This document shows positions 9,007 through 18,490 of a DNA stretch of 64,000 bases, piece after piece (the stretch's first letter is position 1; each line of letters starts with the position of its first letter). Made by a program: the position numbers and the translations under genes. The notes beneath the pieces were generated by a model. The model was not told the DNA's origin. It worked only from the letters and a program-made list of their open reading frames with translations, and did not search any database. Location: contig NZ_QJTJ01000001.1 in NCBI RefSeq assembly GCF_003217295.1, forward strand, positions 221,912 through 285,911, given 5' to 3'. This stretch comes from Ureibacillus chungkukjangi (GTDB taxonomy: Bacteria; Bacillota; Bacilli; Bacillales_A; Planococcaceae).

Positions 9007-10026
9007 TTATGCGTGTACTGCTTTTAATGCTTTAACGATTTTCTTAGTTAGGTCAACTACGCGTGCAGAGTAGCCCCACTCGTTGTCATACCAGGCAAGA
9101 ACTTTCACTTTGCGTGAGCCCATTACCATAGTTAACTGACCGTCAATTGTTGAAGAATAAGTTGTAGTGTTGTAGTCTGTTGAAACTAATGGCTCCATTG
9201 TGAAATTTAAAATTCCTTTTAATGGACCTTCACTTGCTGCTTTGAAGGCTGCATTTACTTCTTCAATTGTTACGTCTTTTTGTAGATCTACTACAAGGTC
9301 AACTAGAGAAACGTTTGAAGTTGGTACGCGCAATGCCATACCGTGTAATTTACCTTTTAGTTCAGGTAATACTAGTGATAACGCTTTTGCTGCACCAGTA
9401 GAAGTTGGGATAATGCTTTCTGCACATGCACGAGCACGGCGTAAATCCTTATGTGGATTATCTAAGTTCTTTTGGTCATTTGTATAAGCATGAACTGTAG
9501 TCATTAAACCATTTTCAATACCAAAAGTATCATTTAATACCTTTGCTACTGGAGCTAGACAGTTTGTTGTACAAGATGCATTTGAAATTACATCATGTTT
9601 GTCGATATCTAATAGCTCATCATTCACACCCATAACAAGCGTAATATCTTCATTTTTACCTGGAGCAGTTAAAATAACCTTTTTTGCACCAGCTTCTAAG
9701 TGCATTGCTGCTTTTTCACGATCATTAAATTTACCAGTTGCCTCAATTACAATATCCACACCTAATTGTTTCCATGGTAATTGTAGTGGATCACGTTCAC
9801 TGATTAATTGTACATGTTTACCATTTACGATTAACGCATTCTCTTCAGTTTCAACCGTTCCTTCAAAACGACCATGATTTGTGTCATACTTAATTAAATG
9901 TGCTAACGTTTCTGCTGGGTAACTTGCATTTATCGCAACAATATTTAATCCCTCTTGAGCAATCGCTTGGCGGAAAACCATGCGTCCGATACGGCCAAAG
10001 CCATTAATAGCAATAGAAACTGTCAT
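9007..10026 (-). CDS. gapB: Glyceraldehyde-3-phosphate dehydrogenase, GapB type
   Basis: A 339-residue GAPDH. It has the N-terminal NAD(P) fold (INGFGRIGRMVFR), the active-site SNASCTTNCLAP with the catalytic cysteine, and the C-terminal WYDNEWGYS. The motif AINASYPAETLAHLIKYDTNHG and the long segment NDQKNLDNPHKDLRRARACAES match B. subtilis GapB, the gluconeogenic, NADP-preferring paralogue, rather than GapA. It would reduce 1,3-bisphosphoglycerate during growth on citrate-cycle substrates. It is monocistronic with its own terminator. In B. subtilis gapB is repressed by CcpN on sugars; no CcpN site could be verified here. Confidence 0.95.
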   Translation of the reverse strand: MTVSIAINGFGRIGRMVFRQAIAQEGLNIVAINASYPAETLAHLIKYDTNHGRFEGTVETEENALIVNGKHVQLISERDPLQLPWKQLGVDIVIEATGKFNDREKAAMHLEAGAKKVILTAPGKNEDITLVMGVNDELLDIDKHDVISNASCTTNCLAPVAKVLNDTFGIENGLMTTVHAYTNDQKNLDNPHKDLRRARACAESIIPTSTGAAKALSLVLPELKGKLHGMALRVPTSNVSLVDLVVDLQKDVTIEEVNAAFKAASEGPLKGILNFTMEPLVSTDYNTTTYSSTIDGQLTMVMGSRKVKVLAWYDNEWGYSARVVDLTKKIVKALKAVHA

Positions 10027-10083
10027 TATTAAAATTGCCTCCTATATTTGAAGTTTATATTAGTTAATTTTCATCTTGTAATT

Positions 10084-10111
10084 AGTATAACACATTTACG
10101 CAAAAGGTGAA
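10084..10111 (-). promoter_or_regulatory. Probable promoter of gapB
   Basis: On the minus strand TTCACC and TATACT are 16 bases apart, about 58 bases upstream of the gapB start. The -10 is strong and the -35 is partial. Confidence 0.45.
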
Positions 10112-10251
10112 CACAATTTAACCAAAATAAAGAAGTTTCTATATTCTGAAAAGTCGACAATTATTTTTGAATCCAGTAGTTATAATCACTGTGATACTTT
10201 ATATAACAGTAGTTATAGTTTTTCCTACCCATACTTAAATATTCTGAAACA

Positions 10252-10281
10252 AGAAAAAGGCCGACTCATAAAAGTCGACCA
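10252..10281 (-). terminator. Terminator downstream of coaE
   Basis: Minus-strand hairpin GGTCGACTT / GAGTCGGCC followed by TTTTT, about 60 bases after the coaE stop. The stretch 10027-10340 otherwise holds only the gapB promoter; no gene was seen in it. Confidence 0.8.
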
Positions 10282-10340
10282 ATTGTATAGCATATTTGGT
10301 TAAATAATCCGCCTAAAGTACAAGATTAATGTATAAAGCG

Positions 10341-10934
10341 CTAAATAACGTTCCAGTTACGCAATATAGTTTCTAATTGCTGAGCCGTTTCTTCGATTGT
10401 CCCATTATTATTTATAACCGCGTCTGCCCCTTGCTCTTTTACACTAAGTGACAGCTGTGTTTGAATACGTGCTTTTGCATCACCTTCAGATAATTGGTTT
10501 CGCTCCATTAAACGCTTTAGCTGCGTTTCTTCCGAGACTGACACAACCAATATCTTCTCAACAAAATGCTGTAATTTACTTTCAAACAATAATGGAATAT
10601 CCATAACAACTGTTTTTTCACCATTCTCAACATGCTCGTCTCGTTGACGAAGCATTTCCTGGCGTATTGCAGGATGGATGATGCCGTTTAAAACTTTTCT
10701 TTTTACTTCATCATTAAATATGATAGCACCGATTTTTTGACGATTCATAGCTCCATCTTCTGTTAAAGCATCTTCACCAAAAGCCTCTACAATTTTTTGC
10801 AGGGTAGATGTTCCTGGTTCTACAACAAGTCGAGCAACAACATCTGCGTCAACTATAGGTAAACCATATTCCTTTAACATATTGGCCACGGTACTTTTAC
10901 CGCTCGCTATACTGCCTGTTAACCCAATAATCAT
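10341..10934 (-). CDS. coaE: Dephospho-CoA kinase
   Basis: Performs the last step of coenzyme A synthesis, phosphorylating the 3'-hydroxyl of dephospho-CoA. The 197-residue protein begins MIIGLTGSIASGKSTVA with the P-loop, followed by PIVDADVVAR and the MDIPLLFES segment typical of CoaE. Length is normal. It is 15 bases downstream of mutM in the usual polA-mutM-coaE cluster and likely co-transcribed with it. Confidence 0.96.
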   Translation of the reverse strand: MIIGLTGSIASGKSTVANMLKEYGLPIVDADVVARLVVEPGTSTLQKIVEAFGEDALTEDGAMNRQKIGAIIFNDEVKRKVLNGIIHPAIRQEMLRQRDEHVENGEKTVVMDIPLLFESKLQHFVEKILVVSVSEETQLKRLMERNQLSEGDAKARIQTQLSLSVKEQGADAVINNNGTIEETAQQLETILRNWNVI

Positions 10935-10949
10935 TCCCCATACACACCT

Positions 10950-11822
10950 TTAATGCTGACATTTCGGACAATATACCGAAGTACGTCCGCCTAATATCAA
11001 TGATTTTGTAGCCGTATTACATTGTGGGCAAGTTTTCTTCCCGTACATTTTTAAACGGTCCTGCATCCCGCCAGCCTCACCGTTTATATTGCGGTAGTCT
11101 GAAATTGTTGAGCCACCCATTTCAATACTTTCCTGTAAAATCGTTCGAATCGCCTCAAACAATTCAATTTTTCTTTTTTTACTAATGCGATTTGTATTTC
11201 TAGCAGGATGTATGCCCATTTTAAAAAGAGCTTCTGTTGCATAAATATTGCCACAGCCCGAAATGACCTGTCCATCCATAATCACTTCTTTAATGGGCTT
11301 GTTTTGATATTTAGACTGCTCACACTTTTCTAAAAAGAAATCACATGCCCCTGTCTCAAAAGGCTCAGGTGCCATTAGAAGCAGTGGTGGATGCTCCTCA
11401 ACTTTTCTTATAAAGCGAAGCTCCCCAAAACGTCGAATATCCGAATAAACTAACAGGTCCCCAGTCTCCAGGGTAAATATGGCATGTACATGCTTACGAA
11501 ACTTATCTTCTGTAATTTCGCTTAATGCTTGTACAACAAACCATGCTCCAGACATCCCTAAATGATTCACAAAAAGAAATTTCTCTTCATTTTTTTCTAA
11601 ATGAAAATAAATATACTTTGAGCGACGGGTAATTCTTTGAATCAGCATTCCTTGCATAGCCTCTTCAAAAAGATTCGGCTCTATATTTTTGACAATGCAT
11701 TGCTTGCCTAGTCCAAAAGAGGTGTAGATTGTTTCAGAAAGCTCACATTTAGTAATGAGCTTCCCTTCAACTGCAGGCACCAGTGCCCGAACAACCCCTT
11801 CTACCTCTGGTAATTCAGGCAT
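10950..11822 (-). CDS. mutM: Formamidopyrimidine-DNA glycosylase
   Basis: A base-excision repair enzyme that removes 8-oxoguanine and formamidopyrimidines and nicks the abasic site. The 290-residue protein starts MPELPEVEGVVR, with the catalytic Pro after Met removal and the Glu next to it. A central helix-two-turn-helix region carries the IKEVIMDGQVISGCGNIYA motif. The C-terminal zinc finger is CPQCNTATKSLILGGRTSVYC-PKC. It lies between polA and coaE with gaps of 12 and 15 bases. All key residues are present. Confidence 0.97.
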   Translation of the reverse strand: MPELPEVEGVVRALVPAVEGKLITKCELSETIYTSFGLGKQCIVKNIEPNLFEEAMQGMLIQRITRRSKYIYFHLEKNEEKFLFVNHLGMSGAWFVVQALSEITEDKFRKHVHAIFTLETGDLLVYSDIRRFGELRFIRKVEEHPPLLLMAPEPFETGACDFFLEKCEQSKYQNKPIKEVIMDGQVISGCGNIYATEALFKMGIHPARNTNRISKKRKIELFEAIRTILQESIEMGGSTISDYRNINGEAGGMQDRLKMYGKKTCPQCNTATKSLILGGRTSVYCPKCQH

Positions 11823-11834
11823 AATTCCACTTCC

Positions 11835-14462
11835 TTATTTTGCATCGTACCAGGTTTGACCATAATTGAAATCTACTTTTAATGGAACAGCTAGTTCAAT
11901 GGCATGCTCCATTACTTCTGGTACAATTCTTTCTAAAATTTCTATTTCTTCTTGCGGTGCTTCAAAAATTAATTCATCGTGCACCTGTAGTAATAGCTTT
12001 GACTTTAATCCTTCTTCTTTTAAGCGAGCATCCATATCAATCATCGCTTTTTTAATAATATCTGCTGCACTACCTTGAATTGGCGTGTTCATAGCAGTCC
12101 GCTCTGCAAAGCTTCGCAAGTTAAAGTTTCTGCTCGTAATATCCGGTAAATAGCGTCGACGATTTAATATTGTTGTGACATATCCTTTGAGCTTCGCCTC
12201 TTGAACAATTGTGTCCATATATTCCTTAACACCTGGGAAGCTTTGTAGATATTTCTCGATAAAATCGGCTGCTTCCTTACGCGTAATATTTAAGCTTTGC
12301 GATAAACCATAATCACTAATTCCATAAACAATTCCAAAGTTAACTGCTTTTGCAGCACGTCGCATATTCGAGGTTACATCTTCCTCTGATACATGGAATA
12401 CATCCATTGCAGTACGTGTATGGATATCCATCCCTTTGTTAAACGCATCTACTAAATTTTCATCATTGGACATATGAGCTAATACACGTAATTCGATTTG
12501 TGAATAGTCTGCTGCAAATAAAATCCAGCCTTCTTCAGATGGAACAAACGCCTGGCGAATTTTTCTACCTTCCTCCAAACGAATCGGAATATTTTGAAGG
12601 TTCGGATCTGTCGAGCTTAATCGACCAGTAGAGGTTAATGCCTGTTGGAAACGAGTATGCACCTTGCTGTCCTCACAGTGTACCTCTTTAATAAGACCTT
12701 CAATATAAGTAGATTGTAATTTGGCTAACTGACGGTAATCTAGAATAAATTGAACAATTTTATGCTCGCTTTGTAGCTTCTCTAATACATCAGCAGCTGT
12801 TGAGTAGCCCGTTTTTGTTTTCTTAACAACTGGAAGTGCCAACTTTTCAAATAAGATGACACCTAATTGCTTAGGAGAATTAATATTAAATTCCTCTCCA
12901 GCAAGGTCATAAATTTCTGTTTCAAGTGCAGCAATTTTCTTCTCTAAGTCTGCTCCCATATTTTCAAGAGTCGGGATATCCACCTTGATTCCCTTACTTT
13001 CCATAGACCCGAGAATCGATGCAAGCGGAAGCTCCAAGTCGTAATATAGCTCAAACTGTTCGTTTTCCCTTAGCTTCTCTTCAAGAATCGGCTGTAATGA
13101 CCAAATAGCATAGGCTTTACGGCTAACATGCTCACCTAAAACCGTTTCTTCAGGAACCGTCCATTTTGCACCTTTTCCATAAATCGTTTCATTTGCTTGG
13201 ACATCTGAATAGCCAAATTCCTTTGAAATTGTGGCGATATCATCACCTGAAATGGCTGGATTTACAATATAAGCTGCAAGCAGCATATCAAATTCAACAC
13301 CACGCAAGGTTACACCAACACGATTTAAGATAGCCTGAGCTGCTTTACTATCTGACATGTATTTCTTTTTTGTTTCATCCTCTAACCAGTTTTTAACTGC
13401 TTCATTTTGCTGCATTGCTTCAAAGGAAAGATAGAACGTTTCTTCACCATTTGTAAAGCCAAATCCTAAAACTCGACAAGAATGATAATGTTCATTTTCA
13501 ATTTCTACATGAACAGCCATGACATCCTTTAGCATATCCTCTGTTACTTCTTGCACAATATTAAAATCTAATTCAGCAGTTTCCTTTTCTTCTACCTGGA
13601 AATCACTTTTTTCGATTAACGATTTAAAAGAAAGCTCTTGCCATACATTTAATAGTTCTTCCTCATTTGGCCCCGGATAATTTAAATCCTCCAAAGTGAT
13701 ATCAATAGGAGCTTCTGTAAAAATTGTCGCTAGCTGTTTAGAAAGCTTTGCTTGTTCTTCGTTGTCCACAAGCTTTTCTTTCATTTTCGACTTTTTCATT
13801 TCTTCGATTTGTTCATATAAAGCTTCTACAGAACCATATTCCTTTAATAATTTGATGGCCGTTTTTTCTCCTACACCCGGTACACCTGGAATATTATCAG
13901 AGGCATCTCCCATTAACCCTTTCATATCAATGATTTGAAGAGGAGAAAGTCCGTACTTTTCTTCAATATGGGCTGGCGTGTATTTTTCAATATCCGTCAT
14001 CCCCTTACGAGTGATATAAACAGTTACTTGATCAGTGGCCAGCTGTGTTAAATCCTTGTCCCCTGAAACGATGATGACATCCATCTGTTCGTTAGCAGCT
14101 TGCTTTGCTAGGGTACCAATAATATCATCCGCTTCGTATAGTTCCTTTTCGTAACGCTTAATTTGATAAGCATCGATTAGCTTTCGTATATACGGAAATT
14201 GCTCTGAAAGCTCTGGTGGTGTTTTTTGTCGTCCGCCCTTATACTCACCATAAGATTCGTGTCGGAAAGTGGTTTTCCCGGCATCAAAGGCTACTAGCAT
14301 TTTGGTTGGTTTCTCTTCTTCTACTATTTTTTGCAGCATAGTTGTAAATCCATATACAGCATTCGTATGAATTCCACTATCATTTGCTAGTAAAGGCAAT
14401 GCAAAAAACGCCCGATATGCCAAACTATTTCCATCTAGTAATAATAATTTATCTTTACCCAT
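11835..14462 (-). CDS. polA: DNA polymerase I
   Basis: An 875-residue repair and Okazaki-fragment processing polymerase. Residues about 1-290 form the 5'-3' exonuclease/flap nuclease (KLLLLDGNSLAYRAFFALP, GLMGDASDNIPGVPGVG). About 300-470 is a 3'-5' exonuclease-like domain in which the usual D-x-E metal motif is not visible (VHVEIENEHYHS), so proofreading is probably absent, as known for Bacillus-type PolA. About 480-875 is the polymerase domain with AADYSQIELRVLAH, the O-helix RRAAKAVNFGIVYG and QVHDELIFE. Downstream are mutM and coaE. In B. subtilis phoR is immediately upstream; here accessory DNA intervenes. Confidence 0.98.
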   Translation of the reverse strand: MGKDKLLLLDGNSLAYRAFFALPLLANDSGIHTNAVYGFTTMLQKIVEEEKPTKMLVAFDAGKTTFRHESYGEYKGGRQKTPPELSEQFPYIRKLIDAYQIKRYEKELYEADDIIGTLAKQAANEQMDVIIVSGDKDLTQLATDQVTVYITRKGMTDIEKYTPAHIEEKYGLSPLQIIDMKGLMGDASDNIPGVPGVGEKTAIKLLKEYGSVEALYEQIEEMKKSKMKEKLVDNEEQAKLSKQLATIFTEAPIDITLEDLNYPGPNEEELLNVWQELSFKSLIEKSDFQVEEKETAELDFNIVQEVTEDMLKDVMAVHVEIENEHYHSCRVLGFGFTNGEETFYLSFEAMQQNEAVKNWLEDETKKKYMSDSKAAQAILNRVGVTLRGVEFDMLLAAYIVNPAISGDDIATISKEFGYSDVQANETIYGKGAKWTVPEETVLGEHVSRKAYAIWSLQPILEEKLRENEQFELYYDLELPLASILGSMESKGIKVDIPTLENMGADLEKKIAALETEIYDLAGEEFNINSPKQLGVILFEKLALPVVKKTKTGYSTAADVLEKLQSEHKIVQFILDYRQLAKLQSTYIEGLIKEVHCEDSKVHTRFQQALTSTGRLSSTDPNLQNIPIRLEEGRKIRQAFVPSEEGWILFAADYSQIELRVLAHMSNDENLVDAFNKGMDIHTRTAMDVFHVSEEDVTSNMRRAAKAVNFGIVYGISDYGLSQSLNITRKEAADFIEKYLQSFPGVKEYMDTIVQEAKLKGYVTTILNRRRYLPDITSRNFNLRSFAERTAMNTPIQGSAADIIKKAMIDMDARLKEEGLKSKLLLQVHDELIFEAPQEEIEILERIVPEVMEHAIELAVPLKVDFNYGQTWYDAK

Positions 14463-14550
14463 TAAACGCTCTCCTTCATAATTACAACAATTCTTTATCT
14501 ACATATAAATAGTCTCTATTTTACTTTATCCTTTCAACGACCTTTTTTCC

Positions 14551-14594
14551 ATTATAAAACACGTATCAGCCGAAATTACGACCAATACGTGTTA
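14551..14594 (-). terminator. Terminator between the 146-residue membrane protein gene and polA
   Basis: Minus-strand hairpin with a stem of about 15 pairs, including wobbles: AACACGTAT at 14593-14585 pairs with ATACGTGTT at 14566-14558, then TTTTATAAT follows. Confidence 0.65.
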
Positions 14595-14613
14595 CGAATA
14601 TTCTACAAAAGAA

Positions 14614-15054
14614 TTAGTTATGAATTTTAGGAGTTTGATTGTTTGATAATCTAGGATAGAAGATTTCCTCGTAAATCACTGTTAGTAAAAATGCATTCAT
14701 AAAGGCAAATACTAAATAAAGGGGCATCCCACCAAGATCATGTACCATTAAACTGCGAGCAAAAATTTCTACGAATCCAACCTGTGTGAAATAGAAAATC
14801 ATTCCTACACCAACCTGCCAAATTGGACGCTTGTCTTTTCTAGTTTCAAATTTCAATACTTTTTTAAAGCTATTTCGTACATCCTCTACGATGTATAGTG
14901 AAAGACCCAGTATAACGACGAATAATACAGGTATATGTAACAACTCAATTTTTAACCAAGAGTATGGAGTTGCATTAAAAATTGAAGTTATAGAACAAGA
15001 CATTATGAATGCTAGAAGTATATTTTGAATCAGTTGGTTCACCTTTTGCAACAT
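14614..15054 (-). CDS. Integral membrane protein of unknown function
   Basis: A 146-residue protein that I do not recognise. It shows four hydrophobic segments at about 11-33, 38-58, 82-100 and 113-136, separated by short basic loops (FKKVLKFETRKDKRP), so it is a predicted four-helix inner-membrane protein. It is preceded by a plausible ribosome site (GGAATG region is weak) and followed by a strong terminator, which suggests a single-gene transcript. It marks the left part of the accessory region between polA and phoR. The function is unknown. Confidence 0.75.
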   Translation of the reverse strand: MLQKVNQLIQNILLAFIMSCSITSIFNATPYSWLKIELLHIPVLFVVILGLSLYIVEDVRNSFKKVLKFETRKDKRPIWQVGVGMIFYFTQVGFVEIFARSLMVHDLGGMPLYLVFAFMNAFLLTVIYEEIFYPRLSNNQTPKIHN

Positions 15055-15162
15055 TCATTCCTCATTTCGCTAAATTTACTTCTTTTATAGTACAACAGAT
15101 ACTATATTAATGAAAAGTAGTAAATTATGTATCTTTTAAACTATTTTTTTAACATCAAAGCC

Positions 15163-15205
15163 ATAAAAAGAGGTATAACCCAATCACTTAATAGGTTATA
15201 CCTCA
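15163..15205 (-). terminator. Terminator at the end of the ABC/ADP-ribosylglycohydrolase locus
   Basis: Minus-strand hairpin GAGGTATAACC / GGGTTATACCTC followed by TTTTTAT, a few bases after the stop of the last gene of the locus. Confidence 0.85.
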
Positions 15206-15210
15206 ACATA

Positions 15211-17310
15211 TTAGTTTACTTTCAAATTATTATAGGAGCACTTTCCACCTTCAAATGCATAGAGGCCCCACATACCATGTTGGAAGGTATCATCTTGTAC
15301 GGTCAATAGATGCTCATCATTTATATATAAAGATAAATTATTATCTATTGCTTTCACCTTTAAATGATACAACTCACCGTGCTGCCATTTGAAATCTGTA
15401 GATGCTAAAACGGTTGTATCAAAGTTCTTTAAACCAATAGCTACCTTGTTATTAGCCTCAAAGCCTGCATAATAGAACTGTTCTGTACCTAATGATCTAA
15501 AGAGAATTCCATGAGAATTTCCTTTTTCTGGAGTTATTTTCGCTTCGATGATAGCATCCTCCATATAATAATGCCCGGTGTAGCTAGAGCAATCTTCATC
15601 GCTTTCCATTACCATTTTATCCTCTTCAATTGTCCAATTCCCACGCTGATGAGCAAAGGGTGTCACACATTTAAACTCAACCACTTGTTTATTAAAGTCA
15701 ATTTCATATGACGGCTTACCATAGATTCGAAACTCATCTAAAAAGATTTTACCGAATGCCCTTTTTGTTCGAGAAGAGTCGGAATGAATCATCAAACCTA
15801 CCTCTTCTATTAAATCACCATTTGTATCTGGAATGGTAAATTCAATCGTTTGCCAAATATTATTCCCGATAATCGGTTCTGCCGTTTTAATGATTTTTTT
15901 ATCAGATGTTGTACGTATATATGGTGTTAAAACGATTGCTTTTCCATGTAAACGCTCTATCCTAACCTTCATGGAAACCGTTTGCCCACTATAGGCAGTT
16001 GGCGCAAAGGTTGGGGAATATTTTTCATCCATGAAAAGATTTCGCCGGTAAAAGGTTCTATAGAATACTGTTGATAAATCTCCTTGATACATTCGAAAAA
16101 CAATAATTTCTAAGGATCCACTAGTTGTATATCCTTTGTTTTCCGAATTACGCAAAAATGTTTTAAATGGATAGCTAGTACGGAAGCCATGAGTTGAGCC
16201 TGGCAAAGTAAAGTCAAAATAAATTTCCTTCTCTTTATAGCTTTTTACTAATTCAGCAGGCGCTTCCTTATTTGCTTCCCGATAGCCTAAAAGGGCAACC
16301 TGTTTTGCAAATGTAGGTAAATCCACGATATTTAAATAGCCCGAAACACTCGATGCAACGATGGAATCATTAATTGGCTTGCGATAATTAGGAGCAATTC
16401 CATCTATCCCATTTAATGCTCCAACAATTGATCCTACAGTACCTGCATTACAATCGGTATCCCAGCCGCACATTGTAGCTATTTCAATTGTTCGGCTAAC
16501 ATCCCCTTCTCCGTAAAGAAGTGCTAAGATACATAACCCTGCGTTGGGAATAATATGGCAAACACCGCCATACTTATCGTATCCCCACTCATCCTCAAGA
16601 AACTGGCGACAAGCTCGGAAATCATCAGGATTATTTTTATGAAACTCCATTACAGCATGAACTACTTTTGTATAAGTACTTTCTTCTGGAATTTGTTTTA
16701 ATGCCTCCTGGATAATTTCGTGGACATCGCTCTTGCCAAAAGCCAGCGCTATGCATGCTGCAATAAATCGAGCTCCGTATATCCCGTTTCGATCGTGGGA
16801 TACACTTGCTGCAATTTCAGCATATTCTGCAGCCCTCTCTGGATTATTCGGGAAGATTAAGCCAAAGGAATCGATAAATATCTGACCTCCGATTTGCTCT
16901 GCTAAAATCTCGCCATTTTGTTCTATTGACCCAGAGCGGTGTGCTGTTATGCCATTTTTCAAATTTAAATAAGCTGTATGCTCGGTACTGATTTGGTCAC
17001 CCCCCCACCAAATCATCCCTAGTCCTTCACGTAAATAGTTTAACCATGTTTTTGCAACGTCCTGTGGCTCTAACTTGCGGTCCTTTGCATGATCAAGCAG
17101 TGATCTTATAAAAAATATTGGACCGTTTGCATCGTCATCAGCTGAAAAAACATTATAATCCTTCACATAATCCGTAATATCTCCAAAGACATCCTGAATC
17201 ATTTCCGCGGTCCATTCAGGTGGCTCCACTGGTGCACCTAACCGTATACCAGCATTCATCGCTAAAATACTTGCATATACTTTTTCTAAATAATCGTTTG
17301 GGATCATCAT
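15211..17310 (-). CDS. ADP-ribosylglycohydrolase-family protein with C-terminal lectin-like domain
   Basis: A 699-residue protein. Residues about 1-340 form an ADP-ribosylglycohydrolase (ARH/DraG-like) fold; the second metal motif is clear (CGWDTDCNAGTVGSIVGAL). At the place of the first motif (usually TDDT) it has FSADDDANGP, so metal binding there may differ. Residues about 360-530 look like a beta-rich linker region. About 540-699 resembles a concanavalin/LamG-like or DUF1080-like sandwich (GILFRSLGTEQFYYAGFEA, LYHLKVKAIDNNLSLYINDE). No signal peptide is seen, so it is cytoplasmic. It is the last gene of the importer operon, next to a second ARH-family gene. It may cleave ribosyl or related glycosidic bonds of the imported substrate; the fusion is unusual and the substrate is unknown. 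Confidence 0.8.
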   Translation of the reverse strand: MMIPNDYLEKVYASILAMNAGIRLGAPVEPPEWTAEMIQDVFGDITDYVKDYNVFSADDDANGPIFFIRSLLDHAKDRKLEPQDVAKTWLNYLREGLGMIWWGGDQISTEHTAYLNLKNGITAHRSGSIEQNGEILAEQIGGQIFIDSFGLIFPNNPERAAEYAEIAASVSHDRNGIYGARFIAACIALAFGKSDVHEIIQEALKQIPEESTYTKVVHAVMEFHKNNPDDFRACRQFLEDEWGYDKYGGVCHIIPNAGLCILALLYGEGDVSRTIEIATMCGWDTDCNAGTVGSIVGALNGIDGIAPNYRKPINDSIVASSVSGYLNIVDLPTFAKQVALLGYREANKEAPAELVKSYKEKEIYFDFTLPGSTHGFRTSYPFKTFLRNSENKGYTTSGSLEIIVFRMYQGDLSTVFYRTFYRRNLFMDEKYSPTFAPTAYSGQTVSMKVRIERLHGKAIVLTPYIRTTSDKKIIKTAEPIIGNNIWQTIEFTIPDTNGDLIEEVGLMIHSDSSRTKRAFGKIFLDEFRIYGKPSYEIDFNKQVVEFKCVTPFAHQRGNWTIEEDKMVMESDEDCSSYTGHYYMEDAIIEAKITPEKGNSHGILFRSLGTEQFYYAGFEANNKVAIGLKNFDTTVLASTDFKWQHGELYHLKVKAIDNNLSLYINDEHLLTVQDDTFQHGMWGLYAFEGGKCSYNNLKVN

Positions 17311-17322
17311 ATGGCCCCCCCA

Positions 17323-18477
17323 TTAATGCCCAATAATTCCTTCCTGTTTCCGAATGATTTGTAAATCCTTTTTAATAATTTGTTTTGCTACTTCTCCAAA
17401 GGAAGTCGCCTCGTTATCAAAATTAATCTGGTTCGTCCTTGAAAGTAAGTCTATGTCTTCCTCTTCAATAAATTTTGTTCCATACATCGCCCCCAAAATC
17501 ACTCCCACCATTACACCGATTGAATCGGTATCTCTACCAGAATTGACACCATCTAAAATCGACTTATAGTATTCTCCATCGTTATAAACGATAAAGGCTA
17601 ATGCCAATGGCAATTCTTCAATAGAGAATAACCGGCTTGGTGTATAATGATTCGAAGGAATTCCAACCTTCTCTATTTTGCGGTGCACATCATCACCCAT
17701 TGGAGAAAAAGGGGCAATGCTGTCATGGAAGCTCTTTACTAATTCATGGTAGGAGCATTTACGTTTTTTTAATTCCTCCGCTTTTGTTGTAAGCGCTATT
17801 ATCGCTTGCTTTGTGCCATCCTTGGCGACAGTAATAGCCGTTTCAACAACATTCTCTACTGTTGCATTCGGTGTAAACGCACATGCGACACATGCTGCCA
17901 AAACTCCAGCCGCTTCAAGGCCATAGCTTACTTGATGGCCAGAAGCAAATGCTATTGCTTCATTATATGCAGCAAGTGGGTTTCCTGCGTTTACTATTCC
18001 AATAGGGGCAATATACATCGCGGCACCACAGTTCACCATATTTCCTATGCCACCTTGTCGAGGCTCACAATTAGCAAGGACATGGCGAAGGAAAATATGT
18101 TTTTCTGGATAAAATAAGCGATCTAATATAGGTGCCTTTCGATTAAATTCAGGAATAAAGGTTTTACGAAAGGCAATCTCTTTTGTAAATTCATTTGCCA
18201 GGTCATAGGCATCTAAATGACGCTTTTCTGTTTTATAGACACGACAAAGGGCTAATGTCATCAAGGTGTCATCAGTAATAATCCCATTGCCTCGTCTTTT
18301 ACCAAGTGTTGCATCTTCGCCCAATGCTTCCTTATACCAAAGTGTTTTTAAGCTTGTCACATAGCCATACTTTTCTTCAATTTCTTCACGTGACAATTTT
18401 TCAATAGGAGCACCGAGCGCATCGCCCAGTGCTGTTGAGATCAAAACCCCTTTTACACGTTCTTCAAATGATATCAT
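17323..18477 (-). CDS. ADP-ribosylglycohydrolase-family protein
   Basis: A 384-residue ARH/DraG-family hydrolase. Both metal motifs are visible: GIITDDTLMTLALC in the N-terminal third and GRDTDSIGVMVGVILGAMYGT near the C-terminus, with the starting ALGDALGAPIE typical of the family. Members remove ADP-ribose from proteins or small molecules; other members act on N-glycosides. Here it is embedded between a solute-binding protein gene and a second, larger ARH-family gene (12-base gap), so a catabolic role on an imported compound is more likely than regulatory protein de-ADP-ribosylation. That role is inference. Confidence 0.88.
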   Translation of the reverse strand: MISFEERVKGVLISTALGDALGAPIEKLSREEIEEKYGYVTSLKTLWYKEALGEDATLGKRRGNGIITDDTLMTLALCRVYKTEKRHLDAYDLANEFTKEIAFRKTFIPEFNRKAPILDRLFYPEKHIFLRHVLANCEPRQGGIGNMVNCGAAMYIAPIGIVNAGNPLAAYNEAIAFASGHQVSYGLEAAGVLAACVACAFTPNATVENVVETAITVAKDGTKQAIIALTTKAEELKKRKCSYHELVKSFHDSIAPFSPMGDDVHRKIEKVGIPSNHYTPSRLFSIEELPLALAFIVYNDGEYYKSILDGVNSGRDTDSIGVMVGVILGAMYGTKFIEEEDIDLLSRTNQINFDNEATSFGEVAKQIIKKDLQIIRKQEGIIGH

Positions 18478-18490
18478 TCATAACATTCCT

